Shown here piece after piece: positions 50,001 through 58,751 of a stretch of DNA of 64,000 nucleotides. Made by a program: the position numbers and the translations under genes. The notes below the pieces were generated by a model that saw only the letters and a program-made list of their open reading frames with translations, made no database searches and was not told where the DNA came from. This DNA comes from Nitrosomonas sp. (GTDB lineage: Bacteria; Pseudomonadota; Gammaproteobacteria; Burkholderiales; Nitrosomonadaceae): assembly GCF_019635155.1 (NCBI RefSeq), contig NZ_JAHBZY010000016.1, positions 1-64,000 on the forward strand, given 5' to 3'. Numbering within the stretch: the stretch's first letter is position 1; every line of letters begins with the position of its first letter.

Positions 50001-51613
50001 CTGCTTAAACCATCGACCAGCAAGATTTGCTCGGCTTCGATGATTTGATATTCCGGGTCGAGTAATTTATTGATCAAATTCTGACAATGGTTCAATAAGA
50101 TATTGGCACGTTCCAGATTGAGCATGATGAGCGCGCCGGATATCTGCTTGAAAAATTCCGGAAGCAGAGACAATTCCGAGCGTTTGGACGGTTCGAAAAA
50201 GAACTTGTCCAGAATGCTTTCGATTTGATTCAGATTCGCCAGAATTTCCTGCGCGACGTGCGTTTGTATGTCAATTTCCTGGGTTTTGCTGGCGATTGCA
50301 TTGAATGTCGGTGCTGACGGCAATTCGTTGGTCGTGACATCGCCCGCAGTGATTCCGATCAAGCGTGAAGTAAGAATATCTACCTGGTGCGGCAAGTCAG
50401 GCGATAGCTTGTCAAAATCGTCGATGATGGTTTCGATCAACAACAACGCAGTGGCCATTTCCATTGCCAGCTCTTCGTTCATATCTTGCGGTTGCGCGTG
50501 CAGATAAGCTACGGTATTGCCAATGGCATCGATTAATTTGATCAATGGCGCACAGTTTGTTTGCTCGGCTTGATGTCCCAGCCAATCGATATATTCAAGC
50601 AGTGGCGGCAAACTGTTCTCATGTCCGGCACAAAATTCACGCCAGATATCGTTGGTTTGCATCAGCGTGTCACGCAATCTTTCGAGGATCGGATTTAAAG
50701 CTTCAGATTCTTCAAAAGTCCGTGCGTGATCACTGGCGTTTTGGCCGGGCCAGGTATAGCACTGCTTGATGTCGTTGGTGCGTTGTCCCGTCGATTCGCT
50801 TTGGGAGATGTGATACAGCAATTCACGCAATAACACGGAGGTTTCGCTGCGTGTATCTGCGGCCAAATGGCGGATCGTTTGTTCGATTTTGCCGCATAGG
50901 CGGCGGACCGGCAGATCGATCTGACCGGCTTCGAGTGACATCAGACTTTCCAGAAAGCCGCCGGTAACCCACCAAAATGATCGCTGTTCGGCTGTGCCTG
51001 GAAATTCCTCGATTGCGGCAACCGCAGCGGTCATTTGTTGCAAGCCGCTCTGATTGGAAGGATCACGTAGCCATTTCAACAAGCCTGCTTGAAAGTCGGC
51101 AGCCAATTTCTTGACGGATAGCTTGGCAGTTGCAGCATCAATATGCGCTGCTTCGGCTTTTAGAGCCGGATTTCCGGCGAGTTTTGGAAAAAATAGATCG
51201 CTCTCGGGTGCATTTTGATAACCGTAAACTTGCATTAATTCGCGATATGCCGGAAATAGCCGCAATGGGTTCTCTTCAGCGCCGTCAATCAGCTCGTTCA
51301 AATAGAATAACAATGCTTTGGTGGATTGTTTCAATGCATCGAAAATTGCCGGATTGGGCTCGATTTTCTTAAAAATAAGCGCATCGACCAATTGTTCCAT
51401 TTTTTCGGTGACGACGGTCGTGCTTGTTAAATTCAGCATCTCCAGTAGTCCGTCCAATTGATGGATATAATTGCGGCAATCCTTGATGAGATTGTCGTTG
51501 TCAAGGTGCTTGCTATATACCTCCAGATTCTGATCCATCAAAGAGAAAACTTGATAAATTCCATCTTTGATGCCGATGATTGAAGCAATATTTAGTTTCG
51601 GTTGAGCACTCAT
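47045..51613 (-). CDS. chpA: ChpA/PilL-type hybrid CheA histidine kinase
   Basis: This 1522-residue protein is the central kinase of a Pil-Chp-type chemosensory system. Its first roughly 600 residues are helical and Hpt-derived. Two clear Hpt sites follow (GFHTLKGSGRMVG near 645 and LLHTLKGSARMAG near 828). After these come the dimerisation region, a P4 ATPase domain (HMLRNAIAHGIE, SDDGRGLDLSRIR, GRGIGLDVV), a CheW-like domain and a C-terminal receiver with Asp in VMLVDLEMPKMNGF. Such proteins control twitching motility and related surface behaviour. The receptor gene lies 39 bp upstream; no pilI/cheW or cheB/cheR-like gene is adjacent. Confidence 0.93.
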   Translation of the reverse strand: MSAQPKLNIASIIGIKDGIYQVFSLMDQNLEVYSKHLDNDNLIKDCRNYIHQLDGLLEMLNLTSTTVVTEKMEQLVDALIFKKIEPNPAIFDALKQSTKALLFYLNELIDGAEENPLRLFPAYRELMQVYGYQNAPESDLFFPKLAGNPALKAEAAHIDAATAKLSVKKLAADFQAGLLKWLRDPSNQSGLQQMTAAVAAIEEFPGTAEQRSFWWVTGGFLESLMSLEAGQIDLPVRRLCGKIEQTIRHLAADTRSETSVLLRELLYHISQSESTGQRTNDIKQCYTWPGQNASDHARTFEESEALNPILERLRDTLMQTNDIWREFCAGHENSLPPLLEYIDWLGHQAEQTNCAPLIKLIDAIGNTVAYLHAQPQDMNEELAMEMATALLLIETIIDDFDKLSPDLPHQVDILTSRLIGITAGDVTTNELPSAPTFNAIASKTQEIDIQTHVAQEILANLNQIESILDKFFFEPSKRSELSLLPEFFKQISGALIMLNLERANILLNHCQNLINKLLDPEYQIIEAEQILLVDGLSSLSFFIEASKSGQPDSYHIIEEALALFRLKPASINSPLPPENIATVPVIAAETAIATVQQQDVQRDSELLAIFLEEADEVLVNIAHDLQKCHVNVTDHDTLRDLRRGFHTLKGSGRMVGLEEMSEIAWKVEQVLNDWLQAKKLASQPLIDFINHAHQAYSDWCHDLRQRGTAEVDADALLLEAQALLAELTATQPSLTETETQAPAVRTAAVEDRVQDKIEVSSAEPPAAPELVIPETPVTESFESINPELIQVFLEETHESIPLIGGKLRAWRMLPQDEDIHRAMLRLLHTLKGSARMAGALHLGELIHAMESHVESAFREHNISDVVLDQLENEFDAISDRIEQLQNRGMDTIATNQQVAPVIISESVPSPIDKIESLQSKTIVRINSELIDRLVNDSGEASILRSKVEAQLSSFKQSLQDLAESTHRLHDQLREVEIQAETQMQTHLAQQQDNEPSFDPLEFDRFTRFQELTRMMAESVDDIIAAQKSLRTTHTIAEEAVAQQASVNHQLQQSLLQIRTIPFNNYAERYYRIARQVADDMDKKAQLDIQGMDVEIDRNILEKINPPLEHMLRNAIAHGIEAPAERIKAGKPEAGQVSIQLRQESNEVIITVSDDGRGLDLSRIRAEAQRLGLVQENEALDEDKIIALIFKQGLSTTDTVNDIAGRGIGLDVVKNEISLLGGRISVNSVPGQGTTFTIHLPLTLSVTQTFMVRAGKQNYAIPAFIVEHHREFDPEILRRIYQHHAIELNEKKYRFAHLSHLLGEPSAPPALDQSGQILFLHSGTQHLAIQVDELTGNSEIIAKNIGDQLAQAPGVEGATITADGEVILVLNPVKLLQRNDVQQVFNTPVAELLNASHKKPVKTPTVLVVDDSLTVRKVTCRLLEREGCDVLIAKNGAEAVSILQENTPDVMLVDLEMPKMNGFELIKNVRGNPKTAAIPVVIISSRTAEKHQKIAKDLGVNVFLGKPYKEEELLNHLSEFVSH

Positions 51614-51652
51614 TGTTCAGTACCATCAATTCCTGTTGAAATCAGCATCGCA

Positions 51653-53761
51653 TTACACCTTAAAATTAGATACCGACGCTTTCAATTCGGATGCAAAGCC
51701 GGTTATTTGCTTGATTGATCCGGTGGTTTTCAAGGTTCCTTCAGTGTTTTGCCTGGTAATATGAAGAATTTCTTCCATGTTGGCAACTACCTTGTGTGCG
51801 GCTCGCGTTTGCGTGCTGGTGACTTCAAAAATATGGGTAACAAGCTGCGCGAGCTGCGTTGAAACTTTCTCGATTTCTTCCAAAGCCCGCCCGGCGGCAT
51901 CGGAGCGTTTCGTTCCTTTAGCCACGCCCAGCGTACTTCTTTCCATCGCGGTAATGGCATCTTGAGTGTCGCCTTGGATGGTGGTGATCAATTCGCCGAT
52001 TTGCTTGCTGGCTTCCGCGGATCGTTCGGCTAAGCGTTGTACTTCTTGTGCGATCACGGTGAAGCCTTGTCCGGCTTCGCCGGCGGCGGTTGCCTGAAGT
52101 GCGGCGTTTAAAGCTAACACGTTGGTTTGATCGGTGATATCGGTGATTAATGCGACGATTTCGCCGATTTCCTGCGAACTTTCGCCTAAGCGTTTAATCC
52201 GTTTTGAAGTATCCTGGATATAAGTGCGTATTTCATTCATCCCGGCGATCGATTCGCGCACTGCCAATGTGCCTTTTTCTGCGGCGGCCAAGGATTGCTT
52301 GGCAACTTTGGCGGATTCAGTAGCCATGTCTGAAATCCCGCCGATTGATTCGGTCATGCCCAGAACCGCGATGGTCGTTTGCTCGATTTTAGCCGTTTGT
52401 TGTTGAGCGGCAGCCAATAACCCCGAAGAAACTTGCTGTGCTTGGTTCGATGATTTCACGACCAGCATGCCGGCTTGATTCACTTGTTCCACCAGCGTAT
52501 GCAGTTCTTCGATCGTGCAATTGATCGCGTCCGCGATAGCCCCCGTTGTTTGGTTGGTGATATCGGTGCGAACGGTCAGATCGCCATCCGCTATTTTTTT
52601 CATGTCGTCGAGAAGTTTGACCATGGCTTTTTGCGTTTTTGCCATTTCATTTCTGCTGGAGAGATCTTGATATTGGGCGTTGCGGCGGATGGCGCGGATA
52701 AAAAAGATTAATGCCAATCCGGTACATGCGGCTAAGAATACTGTCAACCAGTTAAACAGTGAAGCCGAGTGTGTCACTTGCGCGCGAATGTCATTATCAA
52801 GCGCATCTGTTTTGTCCAGCATGGTATTGCTATGATCGGCGATCTCGTCGATTGCGGACTGAACGGTTACCGCTATCGGTATGTCTTGTTGAATGATGCG
52901 CAGATGATCGTCAAGTTTACGCAGTGATGCATAAAGATGCGATAGCAAATCCTGAATGGTTTCATCCTTACCGGAAACTGTTCCCAGTCCGTTACTACCT
53001 TGGCTTAGCACTTGCATGAGCGCTGAGATCTGTGCTTGATCCCGTGCCAATTGTCTCGATATTTCCGTCAACGTCAACTCAACCGGCATGATCGCTTTTA
53101 CATTCGTAGCCACGTCGCGCACATGCATTTTGATAGCTTCTATCGCACGTACTTCTTGCGGCAGATTGCCGATTTGCAACATGCGACTGGTGATTTCTTC
53201 GCTGCGCCGGCGCAATTGTCTGTAAGTGATATGTACCGCTCTGATGCTGTTATGGAGTCTCAGCAGAGATTCTTGTTGTTTTAGAATCAATTGAATTCTT
53301 TGATCATCTTGCTGCCAGCTTTTCTGGAATGCTTCCAAGCTATGCGATAAGGGATCATTCGCAGCGGGAATGTCTGTGCCGTTCCGGTCTACGCCACCGG
53401 CTATTAACAAAGTGACGGATTGGTTGAGTTGTTGTTGATGGTTTTGCAGTTGCGAAAAAGCGGTAGCACTGCCTGTTTGCACCTGATGTACCGCTTTTAC
53501 CAGTTGCAAATGCTGTATTTTTAATTGTGAAACGAGCTCCGGTTGAGCGGCGGCATGTCTGGCTTGCTGCAAGCCGATGATTAACAGGATGAGCAGCGAT
53601 ACGGTGAGGATGACGACAATACCGCCCAGCAGCCAATAATGATTGAGCGATAAGAGACTTTTTGGAGCGTTTTTCTTCGTGGGAAGCGTAATCGCCGGTA
53701 GTTTTTTACCGATCGCAACTAATCCGGTTGCTAGCCCAAATTTAGAAAAATTGTTTTCCAT
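51653..53761 (-). CDS. pilJ: PilJ-type methyl-accepting chemotaxis protein
   Basis: The start at 53761 (MENNFSKFGLATG) is preceded by GGAG; the frame extends four codons further to a GTG. About 702 residues: a first membrane helix (residues 47-67), a helical PilJ-like periplasmic region, a second helix (near 340), a HAMP domain, and a signalling domain with DQTNVLALNAALQATAAGEA and FTVIAQEVQRLAERSAEASKQI. The hairpin tip is of the PilJ class. It should feed the downstream ChpA kinase. Confidence 0.92.
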   Translation of the reverse strand: MENNFSKFGLATGLVAIGKKLPAITLPTKKNAPKSLLSLNHYWLLGGIVVILTVSLLILLIIGLQQARHAAAQPELVSQLKIQHLQLVKAVHQVQTGSATAFSQLQNHQQQLNQSVTLLIAGGVDRNGTDIPAANDPLSHSLEAFQKSWQQDDQRIQLILKQQESLLRLHNSIRAVHITYRQLRRRSEEITSRMLQIGNLPQEVRAIEAIKMHVRDVATNVKAIMPVELTLTEISRQLARDQAQISALMQVLSQGSNGLGTVSGKDETIQDLLSHLYASLRKLDDHLRIIQQDIPIAVTVQSAIDEIADHSNTMLDKTDALDNDIRAQVTHSASLFNWLTVFLAACTGLALIFFIRAIRRNAQYQDLSSRNEMAKTQKAMVKLLDDMKKIADGDLTVRTDITNQTTGAIADAINCTIEELHTLVEQVNQAGMLVVKSSNQAQQVSSGLLAAAQQQTAKIEQTTIAVLGMTESIGGISDMATESAKVAKQSLAAAEKGTLAVRESIAGMNEIRTYIQDTSKRIKRLGESSQEIGEIVALITDITDQTNVLALNAALQATAAGEAGQGFTVIAQEVQRLAERSAEASKQIGELITTIQGDTQDAITAMERSTLGVAKGTKRSDAAGRALEEIEKVSTQLAQLVTHIFEVTSTQTRAAHKVVANMEEILHITRQNTEGTLKTTGSIKQITGFASELKASVSNFKV

Positions 53762-54084
53762 CGTTCTCTCCACAGCACAGCCTGGCTTGCTCAGTTAAGT
53801 ATGCTAATCAATGACATTCGATGCCCGTTTTTACCGGAAGCGACGATAGCTTAACGGTTGGAGGGGATGATTAAAGACAAGATAAGACCGGTAAAATGAG
53901 GTCTTTTTGGAGTCAGGCGCGTGGTTCGGTGCGATGCGACGCGGATGGAGAGTGACGAAGGATAATACCGGCGTATTGCTGTTTTGTTATCCGTTCCATA
54001 ACGGGAGTATTTGAAGAAACACGGATTCATTCACGTAGCATTTCATCTTACTCAGCGAATTAATCAGTGTTTCTCTAACCGTTG
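53762..54084. other. Intergenic region between pilJ and ilvA
   Basis: This stretch of about 320 bases holds the probable promoter and leader of the pilJ-chpA pair. A short stem AAGACC/GGTCTT (53884-53889 and 53900-53905) followed by TTTTT looks like a weak terminator on the plus strand, but no plus-strand gene ends just before it. Nothing else is recognised. Confidence 0.4.
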
Positions 54085-55596
54085 TTACCCGAGAAATAAT
54101 TTATACGCGGGATTCTTGGTTTCATCCCAATAGCGGTAACCGAGTTGATCGAGAAACATCCGGAAGTCGTTTTTTTCTTCGGGTGGTACTTGGATACCGA
54201 TTAGAACCCGGCCGTAATCAGCGCCGTGGTTACGGTAATGGAATAAGCTGATATTCCAGTTGTGGCTCATATTGTTGAGGAAATTCATCAGCGCACCAGG
54301 ACGATCGGGAAACTCGAAGCGATACAGAATTTCATTTTTCACGGCTTGCGCCCGTCCGCCGACCAAGTGACGAATATGCAGTTTGGCCATTTCGTTGTTG
54401 CTCATGTCTTCGGTGGCTAAGCCGCTTTGTTTAAGTTCCTTGATCAATTGCTGCGTTTCTTCTTGATTCCGTACCGATACACCGACGAAGACATGTGCCA
54501 CGCTCGGATCGGAGAAGCGGTAATTGAATTCGGTAATGCTTTTGGCGCCGAGTAAGTTGCAGAATTTTTTGAAACTGCCCGGTTGTTCCGGGATTGTGAC
54601 CGACATTACCGCTTCACGTTGCTCGCCGATTTCCGCGCGCTCGGATATATGGCGCAGCCGGTCGAAATTCATATTGGCGCCGGAGGCGATCGCGATCAGC
54701 GTTTTGTGTTGGATTTTTTCGCGCGCGACATACGCCTTGATACCGGCGATCGACAAGGCACCGGACGGTTCCAGAATGGTGCGGGTATCTTCGAATACAT
54801 CCTTGATCGCCGCGCAAATCGCGTCGGTATCGACTAGCAATACTTCGTCGACCAGTTCGCGGCATAAGCGGAAGGTTTCCTTGCCGACATGCCGTACCGC
54901 CACACCATCGGCAAACAGCCCCACTTGTGCCAGTTTGACGCGTCGCCCGCTTTGCAGCGAGCGGTACATGGCGTCAGCATCAACCGGCTCGACGCCGATA
55001 ATTTTGATTTTTGGATACAACCGTTTTACATACGCCGCGATTCCGGCAATCAACCCGCCACCACCGATCGGCACGAAAATCGCATGAATCGCACCGGTAT
55101 GCTGGCGCAAAATTTCCATGCCGATGGTTCCCTGACCGGCAATGACATCCGGGTCATCGTATGGATGAACAAACGTCGCTTGTTCTTCTGCGGCCAGTTG
55201 GATGGCATGCTCATAGGCATCGTTATATGAATCGCCATGCAACGCGACCGTGGCGCCATGACCCATTACCGCTTGCACCTTGATTTGCGGCGTAGTGACC
55301 GGCATTACGATGGTGGCGGAGCAATCCAATTTTTTGGCGGCCAGCGCGACGCCTTGTGCGTGATTGCCCGCGGAAGCGGCGATCACGCCGCGGTTACGTA
55401 TGGCGGGGGGTAACTTGATCATTTTGTTATATGCGCCGCGCAACTTGAACGAGAACACTCGCTGCAAGTCTTCCCGTTTCAACAATACCTGGTTGTGGAT
55501 ACGCCCTGACAAATTGGCGACATGTTCCAATGGACTTTCGATCGCGACATCGTAAACCTGTGCGGTTAATATTCTCTCAAGGTAATTGTTTTTCAT
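54085..55596 (-). CDS. ilvA: Threonine ammonia-lyase, biosynthetic
   Basis: The PLP enzyme deaminates threonine to 2-oxobutanoate, the first step toward isoleucine. The 503 residues have the PLP Lys51 in RVFSFKLRGAYNKM, SAGNHAQGVALAA, and the glycine loop VPIGGGGLIAGIAAY. Two ACT-like regulatory domains occupy about residues 325-503 (VTIPEQPGSFKKFCNLLG and FEFPDRPGALMNFLNN), the feature of the long, isoleucine-inhibited form. It is a single gene here, far from other ilv genes. Confidence 0.96.
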   Translation of the reverse strand: MKNNYLERILTAQVYDVAIESPLEHVANLSGRIHNQVLLKREDLQRVFSFKLRGAYNKMIKLPPAIRNRGVIAASAGNHAQGVALAAKKLDCSATIVMPVTTPQIKVQAVMGHGATVALHGDSYNDAYEHAIQLAAEEQATFVHPYDDPDVIAGQGTIGMEILRQHTGAIHAIFVPIGGGGLIAGIAAYVKRLYPKIKIIGVEPVDADAMYRSLQSGRRVKLAQVGLFADGVAVRHVGKETFRLCRELVDEVLLVDTDAICAAIKDVFEDTRTILEPSGALSIAGIKAYVAREKIQHKTLIAIASGANMNFDRLRHISERAEIGEQREAVMSVTIPEQPGSFKKFCNLLGAKSITEFNYRFSDPSVAHVFVGVSVRNQEETQQLIKELKQSGLATEDMSNNEMAKLHIRHLVGGRAQAVKNEILYRFEFPDRPGALMNFLNNMSHNWNISLFHYRNHGADYGRVLIGIQVPPEEKNDFRMFLDQLGYRYWDETKNPAYKLFLG

Positions 55597-55741
55597 GACG
55601 GAAGCGGATAAAGCCGGGGAAGAGTTGGTTTGGATATAAAAAACAAAATTTTATCATGATCGGGGATGGCATGAGTTTCGTTATGGATATCGGATTTTTA
55701 ACATTCTTGGAAACCGGGTGCGAGCTTCTTCCGGGAAATTC

Positions 55742-57175
55742 TTATGTATTGAGTAAGTTGTGACTCCATGCTTCCAATTCATTCAGTATTGCTGTCGCGT
55801 TCACATCGTTTTTGTGACCGTCACGCAATTGCGAAACATGCGTTATGAATGCATCCATTATCAGATTTCCATCAGTGTTTTCTTGCGTTAAACGCTGCAA
55901 GCGCAAGCGCTCCCATCGCTCCATTTCCGCTGGTGTCAATGTTTCCGGCCAATTGCGGGCGCGGTAGCGGAACAATAGCTCGGGTAGCCGTTGGTCGTGA
56001 AAGTCGAGTCGCATGCTTGTGAGTTGCTGTGGTGTCGCGCGCCGTATCTGCGCGAGCAGATAGGCATCGGCATTATCCAGAAAACCGTCATACAGCGCCA
56101 CATCGACGTCAGCGGAAGGCTCGAATATGTGACGGGTATACGCTGCGGCCACGCGTTGGAAGAAATCGGGATAAGCATTGAGTTTTTGCCAGTGGCGGTA
56201 GCATGTATCCAGATCGAGCGCGATACGTTCGGCGGTGTCAGGGTCGAGTGTATTGCGCGGTGCCAATGCCGGACATTTATTAATTTTTACCGATTTTACC
56301 GGTAACCGTTGCATGCCCTCGGGCAATTCGCCGCTGCGGGTGAATAGCAATTGCGTCAATTCGTCGGTATTCAACGGCAGGAATATTTCCGGATCATGGC
56401 GCAAGTCATATACCAGCACGCTGTTGTTGTTGCCCGGTTCGCTAATGAGGGGCATCACCAGCGAAGTACAACCGGTTTTGGCCGGATACATGCGCGTCGT
56501 ATGCAATACCGGATTGCGGGTGATGAGATCGAGTTGCGCCGACGCCTTGCGTTTATCGCGCAACTGCAAAAGCCAACCGTAGAGGCGCGGTTGCCGGGTG
56601 TGCAACAGGCGCGCCAAGGCAATAGTGGCGCGTACATCGGACAATGCATCGTGCGCGGATTCGTGCGCAATACCGTTCGCCGCGACCAGATCTTCCAGTT
56701 TGAAACTCGGCTGTCCGTCTTCATGCTGCGGCCAGGTGATTCCATTCGGACGCAACGCATACGTCATGCGCACCAGATCGATAATATCCCAGCGCGAGTT
56801 GCCTTGTTGCCATTCGCGTGCGTAGGGGTCGTAGAAATTGCGATAGAGCGTGAAGCGTGTCACTTCATCGTCGAAACGCAGCGAGTTATAGCCGACACCG
56901 CAGGTATTCGGTTGTGAGAATTCCGCATGGATGCGCGCGATGAATTCCGGTTCCAGCAATCCTTGCGCATCGGCAATCTGCGGCGTGATGCCGGTCAATA
57001 AACAAGCTTCCGGGTGCGGCAGATAATCGCGCGGCGGCTTGCAATACATTACCAGTGGTTCACCGATTTCATTCAATGCTTCATCGGTTCGTACTCCGGC
57101 AAATTGCGACGGGCGGTCGTGCCGGGGGTTGGCGCCGAAAGTTTCATAGTCATGCCAATAGAAGGTGAAAGTCAT
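55742..57175 (-). CDS. sbcB: Exodeoxyribonuclease I
   Basis: ExoI degrades single-stranded DNA 3' to 5' and acts in recombination and mismatch repair. The 477-residue protein starts MTFTFYWHDYETFGANPRHDRPSQ (given here in part) with the DxE metal ligands in DYETFG, and has CGVGYNSLRFDDE and SAHDALSDVRATIALARLL (the ExoIII motif). The C-terminal ExoI-C region (RYRARNWPETLTPAEMERW) is complete. It is divergent from the RidA-family gene. Confidence 0.95.
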   Translation of the reverse strand: MTFTFYWHDYETFGANPRHDRPSQFAGVRTDEALNEIGEPLVMYCKPPRDYLPHPEACLLTGITPQIADAQGLLEPEFIARIHAEFSQPNTCGVGYNSLRFDDEVTRFTLYRNFYDPYAREWQQGNSRWDIIDLVRMTYALRPNGITWPQHEDGQPSFKLEDLVAANGIAHESAHDALSDVRATIALARLLHTRQPRLYGWLLQLRDKRKASAQLDLITRNPVLHTTRMYPAKTGCTSLVMPLISEPGNNNSVLVYDLRHDPEIFLPLNTDELTQLLFTRSGELPEGMQRLPVKSVKINKCPALAPRNTLDPDTAERIALDLDTCYRHWQKLNAYPDFFQRVAAAYTRHIFEPSADVDVALYDGFLDNADAYLLAQIRRATPQQLTSMRLDFHDQRLPELLFRYRARNWPETLTPAEMERWERLRLQRLTQENTDGNLIMDAFITHVSQLRDGHKNDVNATAILNELEAWSHNLLNT

Positions 57176-57288
57176 GGTTGCCGATTCATTAAGGAAGATC
57201 GTGAAAAACTTGCTTTGCTACCGGTTCGTTGCATCATTAGTGTAGTATCTTACGCAATAATTTTTAACCCGAATAAGGAAAATACAGC

Positions 57289-57681
57289 ATGGCACGAAAA
57301 CTCATCAGTTCAGGTTCGACTTTTGAAAAGGAAATCGGTTATTCGCGTGCGGTGGTCGTGGATAACTGGGTGTTGGTTTCCGGGACGACCGGTTTTGATT
57401 ATAGCAAAATGACCATTTCCGAAGATTTATTGGAACAGGCGGAACAATGTTTCAAGAATATTGAATCAGCATTGCAGCAAGCAGGCTCGAGCATGAAGGA
57501 TGTGGTGCGCGTGACGTATGTGTTTCCTAAGACTGAAGATTTCGAAAAATGCTGGCCGGTGATGCGTAAGTACTTAGGCGATGTCAGGCCTTCGGCGATG
57601 ATGTTGACAGCCGGGTTATCCGATCCGCGTATGAAGATCGAGATTCAAGTAACGGCGTATCGAAACGCTGGGGCCGAGTGA
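57289..57681 (+). CDS. RidA-family protein
   Basis: RidA proteins hydrolyse reactive enamine and imine intermediates, for example those released by threonine dehydratase. The 130-residue sequence has GYSRAVVVDNWVLVSGTTG and QCFKNIESALQQAGSSMKDVVRVTYVF, with AMMLTAGLSDPRMKIEIQVTAY at the end. The canonical RidA Arg in the 'RP-A-x-x-x-V' segment is replaced: DVRPSAMMLTA keeps Arg but the following 'L-x-x-P' differs, as in the YjgH/Rid2-7 subgroups, so the exact substrate is uncertain. ilvA is 1.7 kb away, which is suggestive only. Confidence 0.85.
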   Translation: MARKLISSGSTFEKEIGYSRAVVVDNWVLVSGTTGFDYSKMTISEDLLEQAEQCFKNIESALQQAGSSMKDVVRVTYVFPKTEDFEKCWPVMRKYLGDVRPSAMMLTAGLSDPRMKIEIQVTAYRNAGAE

Positions 57682-57708
57682 AATCCGGGAATGATGGCAG
57701 CTATGAAA

Positions 57709-57745
57709 TAAAAAAAAGAGCACCCAAACTTGAGTGCTCTTTTTT
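57709..57745. terminator. Bidirectional terminator between RidA gene and PEP-CTERM gene
   Basis: AAAAAAGAGCAC and GTGCTCTTTTTT form a stem with loop CCAAACTTGA. A-rich on one side and T-rich on the other, it works as an intrinsic terminator for both the rightward RidA-family gene and the leftward PEP-CTERM gene, which converge on it. Confidence 0.88.
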
Positions 57746-57758
57746 AGACTGTTTCCGA

Positions 57759-58337
57759 TTAAACGTTTTGTTGTCTGCGGCGCGCAGCAAAACCCAATAA
57801 TCCTAGGCCAGCTAATAACATTGCATAGGTTTCAGGTTCCGGAACAGCTGTGATGGCGAGATCTTGGTTAACACTCCATTCTTGTTCCAGTAATTTCGCG
57901 GCACCAAACGAACCGTCGCTGAAGTATACGCTCACACTTGCGTTAGCCAAGCTGCTTGGGCCGCCTAGTGTGCTGCTGGTGACAACCGGTGGTACAACGG
58001 TTTCGATCAAATCGATATCCAGGCCACTGAAATTAAAAGAATCACCACTGCTAACAGTCAATCCATCCCAGGTTTCGGTTGAATACCAGTCACCAGTCAG
58101 AAAGTTTGAATGCGTACCGCTGCTGCCAAAGACTTCCCAAATGGCGATGCCATCCGCTTGCGTACCGAGATCGTATACAACTTTTACGATGTCAACACCC
58201 GGTGTCGATGTATTGGTTACTGACCCGGATTGGATGAAATCTCCACCATTCAGGTGGATGGTTGCAGTACCTGCTAATGCGGTACTTGAGAAAACTGTTG
58301 CTGAGGCAACGATGGTAACGAGGTAACGTAATTTCAT
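57759..58337 (-). CDS. PEP-CTERM sorted exported protein
   Basis: The 192-residue protein has a signal peptide (MKLRYLVTIVASATVFSSTALAG) and at the C-terminus a PEP-CTERM sorting tag: VPEPETYAMLLAGLGLLGFA followed by ARRRQ, that is, the Pro-Glu-Pro motif, a membrane helix and a basic end. Such proteins are recognised by an exosortase (EpsH) and often depend on exopolysaccharide loci. The middle is beta-rich and Ser/Thr/Gly-rich (LNGGDFIQSGSVTNTSTPGV) with no known fold recognised. No exosortase gene is in the window. Confidence 0.9.
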   Translation of the reverse strand: MKLRYLVTIVASATVFSSTALAGTATIHLNGGDFIQSGSVTNTSTPGVDIVKVVYDLGTQADGIAIWEVFGSSGTHSNFLTGDWYSTETWDGLTVSSGDSFNFSGLDIDLIETVVPPVVTSSTLGGPSSLANASVSVYFSDGSFGAAKLLEQEWSVNQDLAITAVPEPETYAMLLAGLGLLGFAARRRQQNV

Positions 58338-58751
58338 TTACAATCTCCCAAAAAATTATTTTAATAAATTCAATTGACTTTTCAATAACCTCTTATGAGG
58401 GATTAAAATTAACGAATGAAAAGCTATTTTGCGTATTTAAGATAAGCAAGGGAGGTGAATGCATCACCGTTTCATCCCTTTGGCAGCGTTGATTAGGTAT
58501 CACTTGAAAGAATAGGAGAGACAGTATTTTCAGTTCTCTTTTTCGGAAACCTAATATTGCTGTTAGGAGAATAGCTTAATAACCCCGTTCAACAAATAGT
58601 CAATTGCAACTTAAATTTGCAGGACAACTGTACCATTTTCTAAGTGGAGAAAATAGTACAATTGTCCTGGTAAACTTTTATTTAGATCGCATTCCTTTTA
58701 CCTAATCAAAATTCTTTGGTGGTAAATTAATTGATTCTAAAGACCGATTGA
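58338..58751. other. Intergenic region with 21-bp inverted repeat
   Basis: About 410 bases upstream of the PEP-CTERM gene and downstream of the beta-helix gene. A good ribosome site for the PEP-CTERM gene (GGGAG) is at its left end. Its main feature is the inverted repeat at 58621-58668, described separately. No gene or promoter is recognised with confidence. Confidence 0.5.
58621..58668. repeat. 21-bp inverted repeat with 6-bp loop
   Basis: AGGACAACTGTACCATTTTCT (split: AGGACAACTG + TACCATTTTCT) and its inverted counterpart 58648-58668 differ at two positions, around AAGTGG. It lies 84 bases beyond the stop of the beta-helix gene. There is no T-tract on either side, so a simple terminator is unlikely. 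Two-arm structure and size resemble small palindromic repeat elements. Confidence 0.7.

Noticed and set aside
54524-55087. 187-codon plus-strand frame inside ilvA
   Set aside because: Antisense shadow of threonine ammonia-lyase, whose motifs are intact on the other strand.
56351-56917. 188-codon plus-strand frame inside sbcB
   Set aside because: Antisense shadow of exonuclease I; rich in Arg and Gln as expected for a reversed frame.
58621-58668. Hairpin as intrinsic terminator of the beta-helix gene
   Set aside because: No T-tract follows the stem on either strand; kept only as an inverted repeat.
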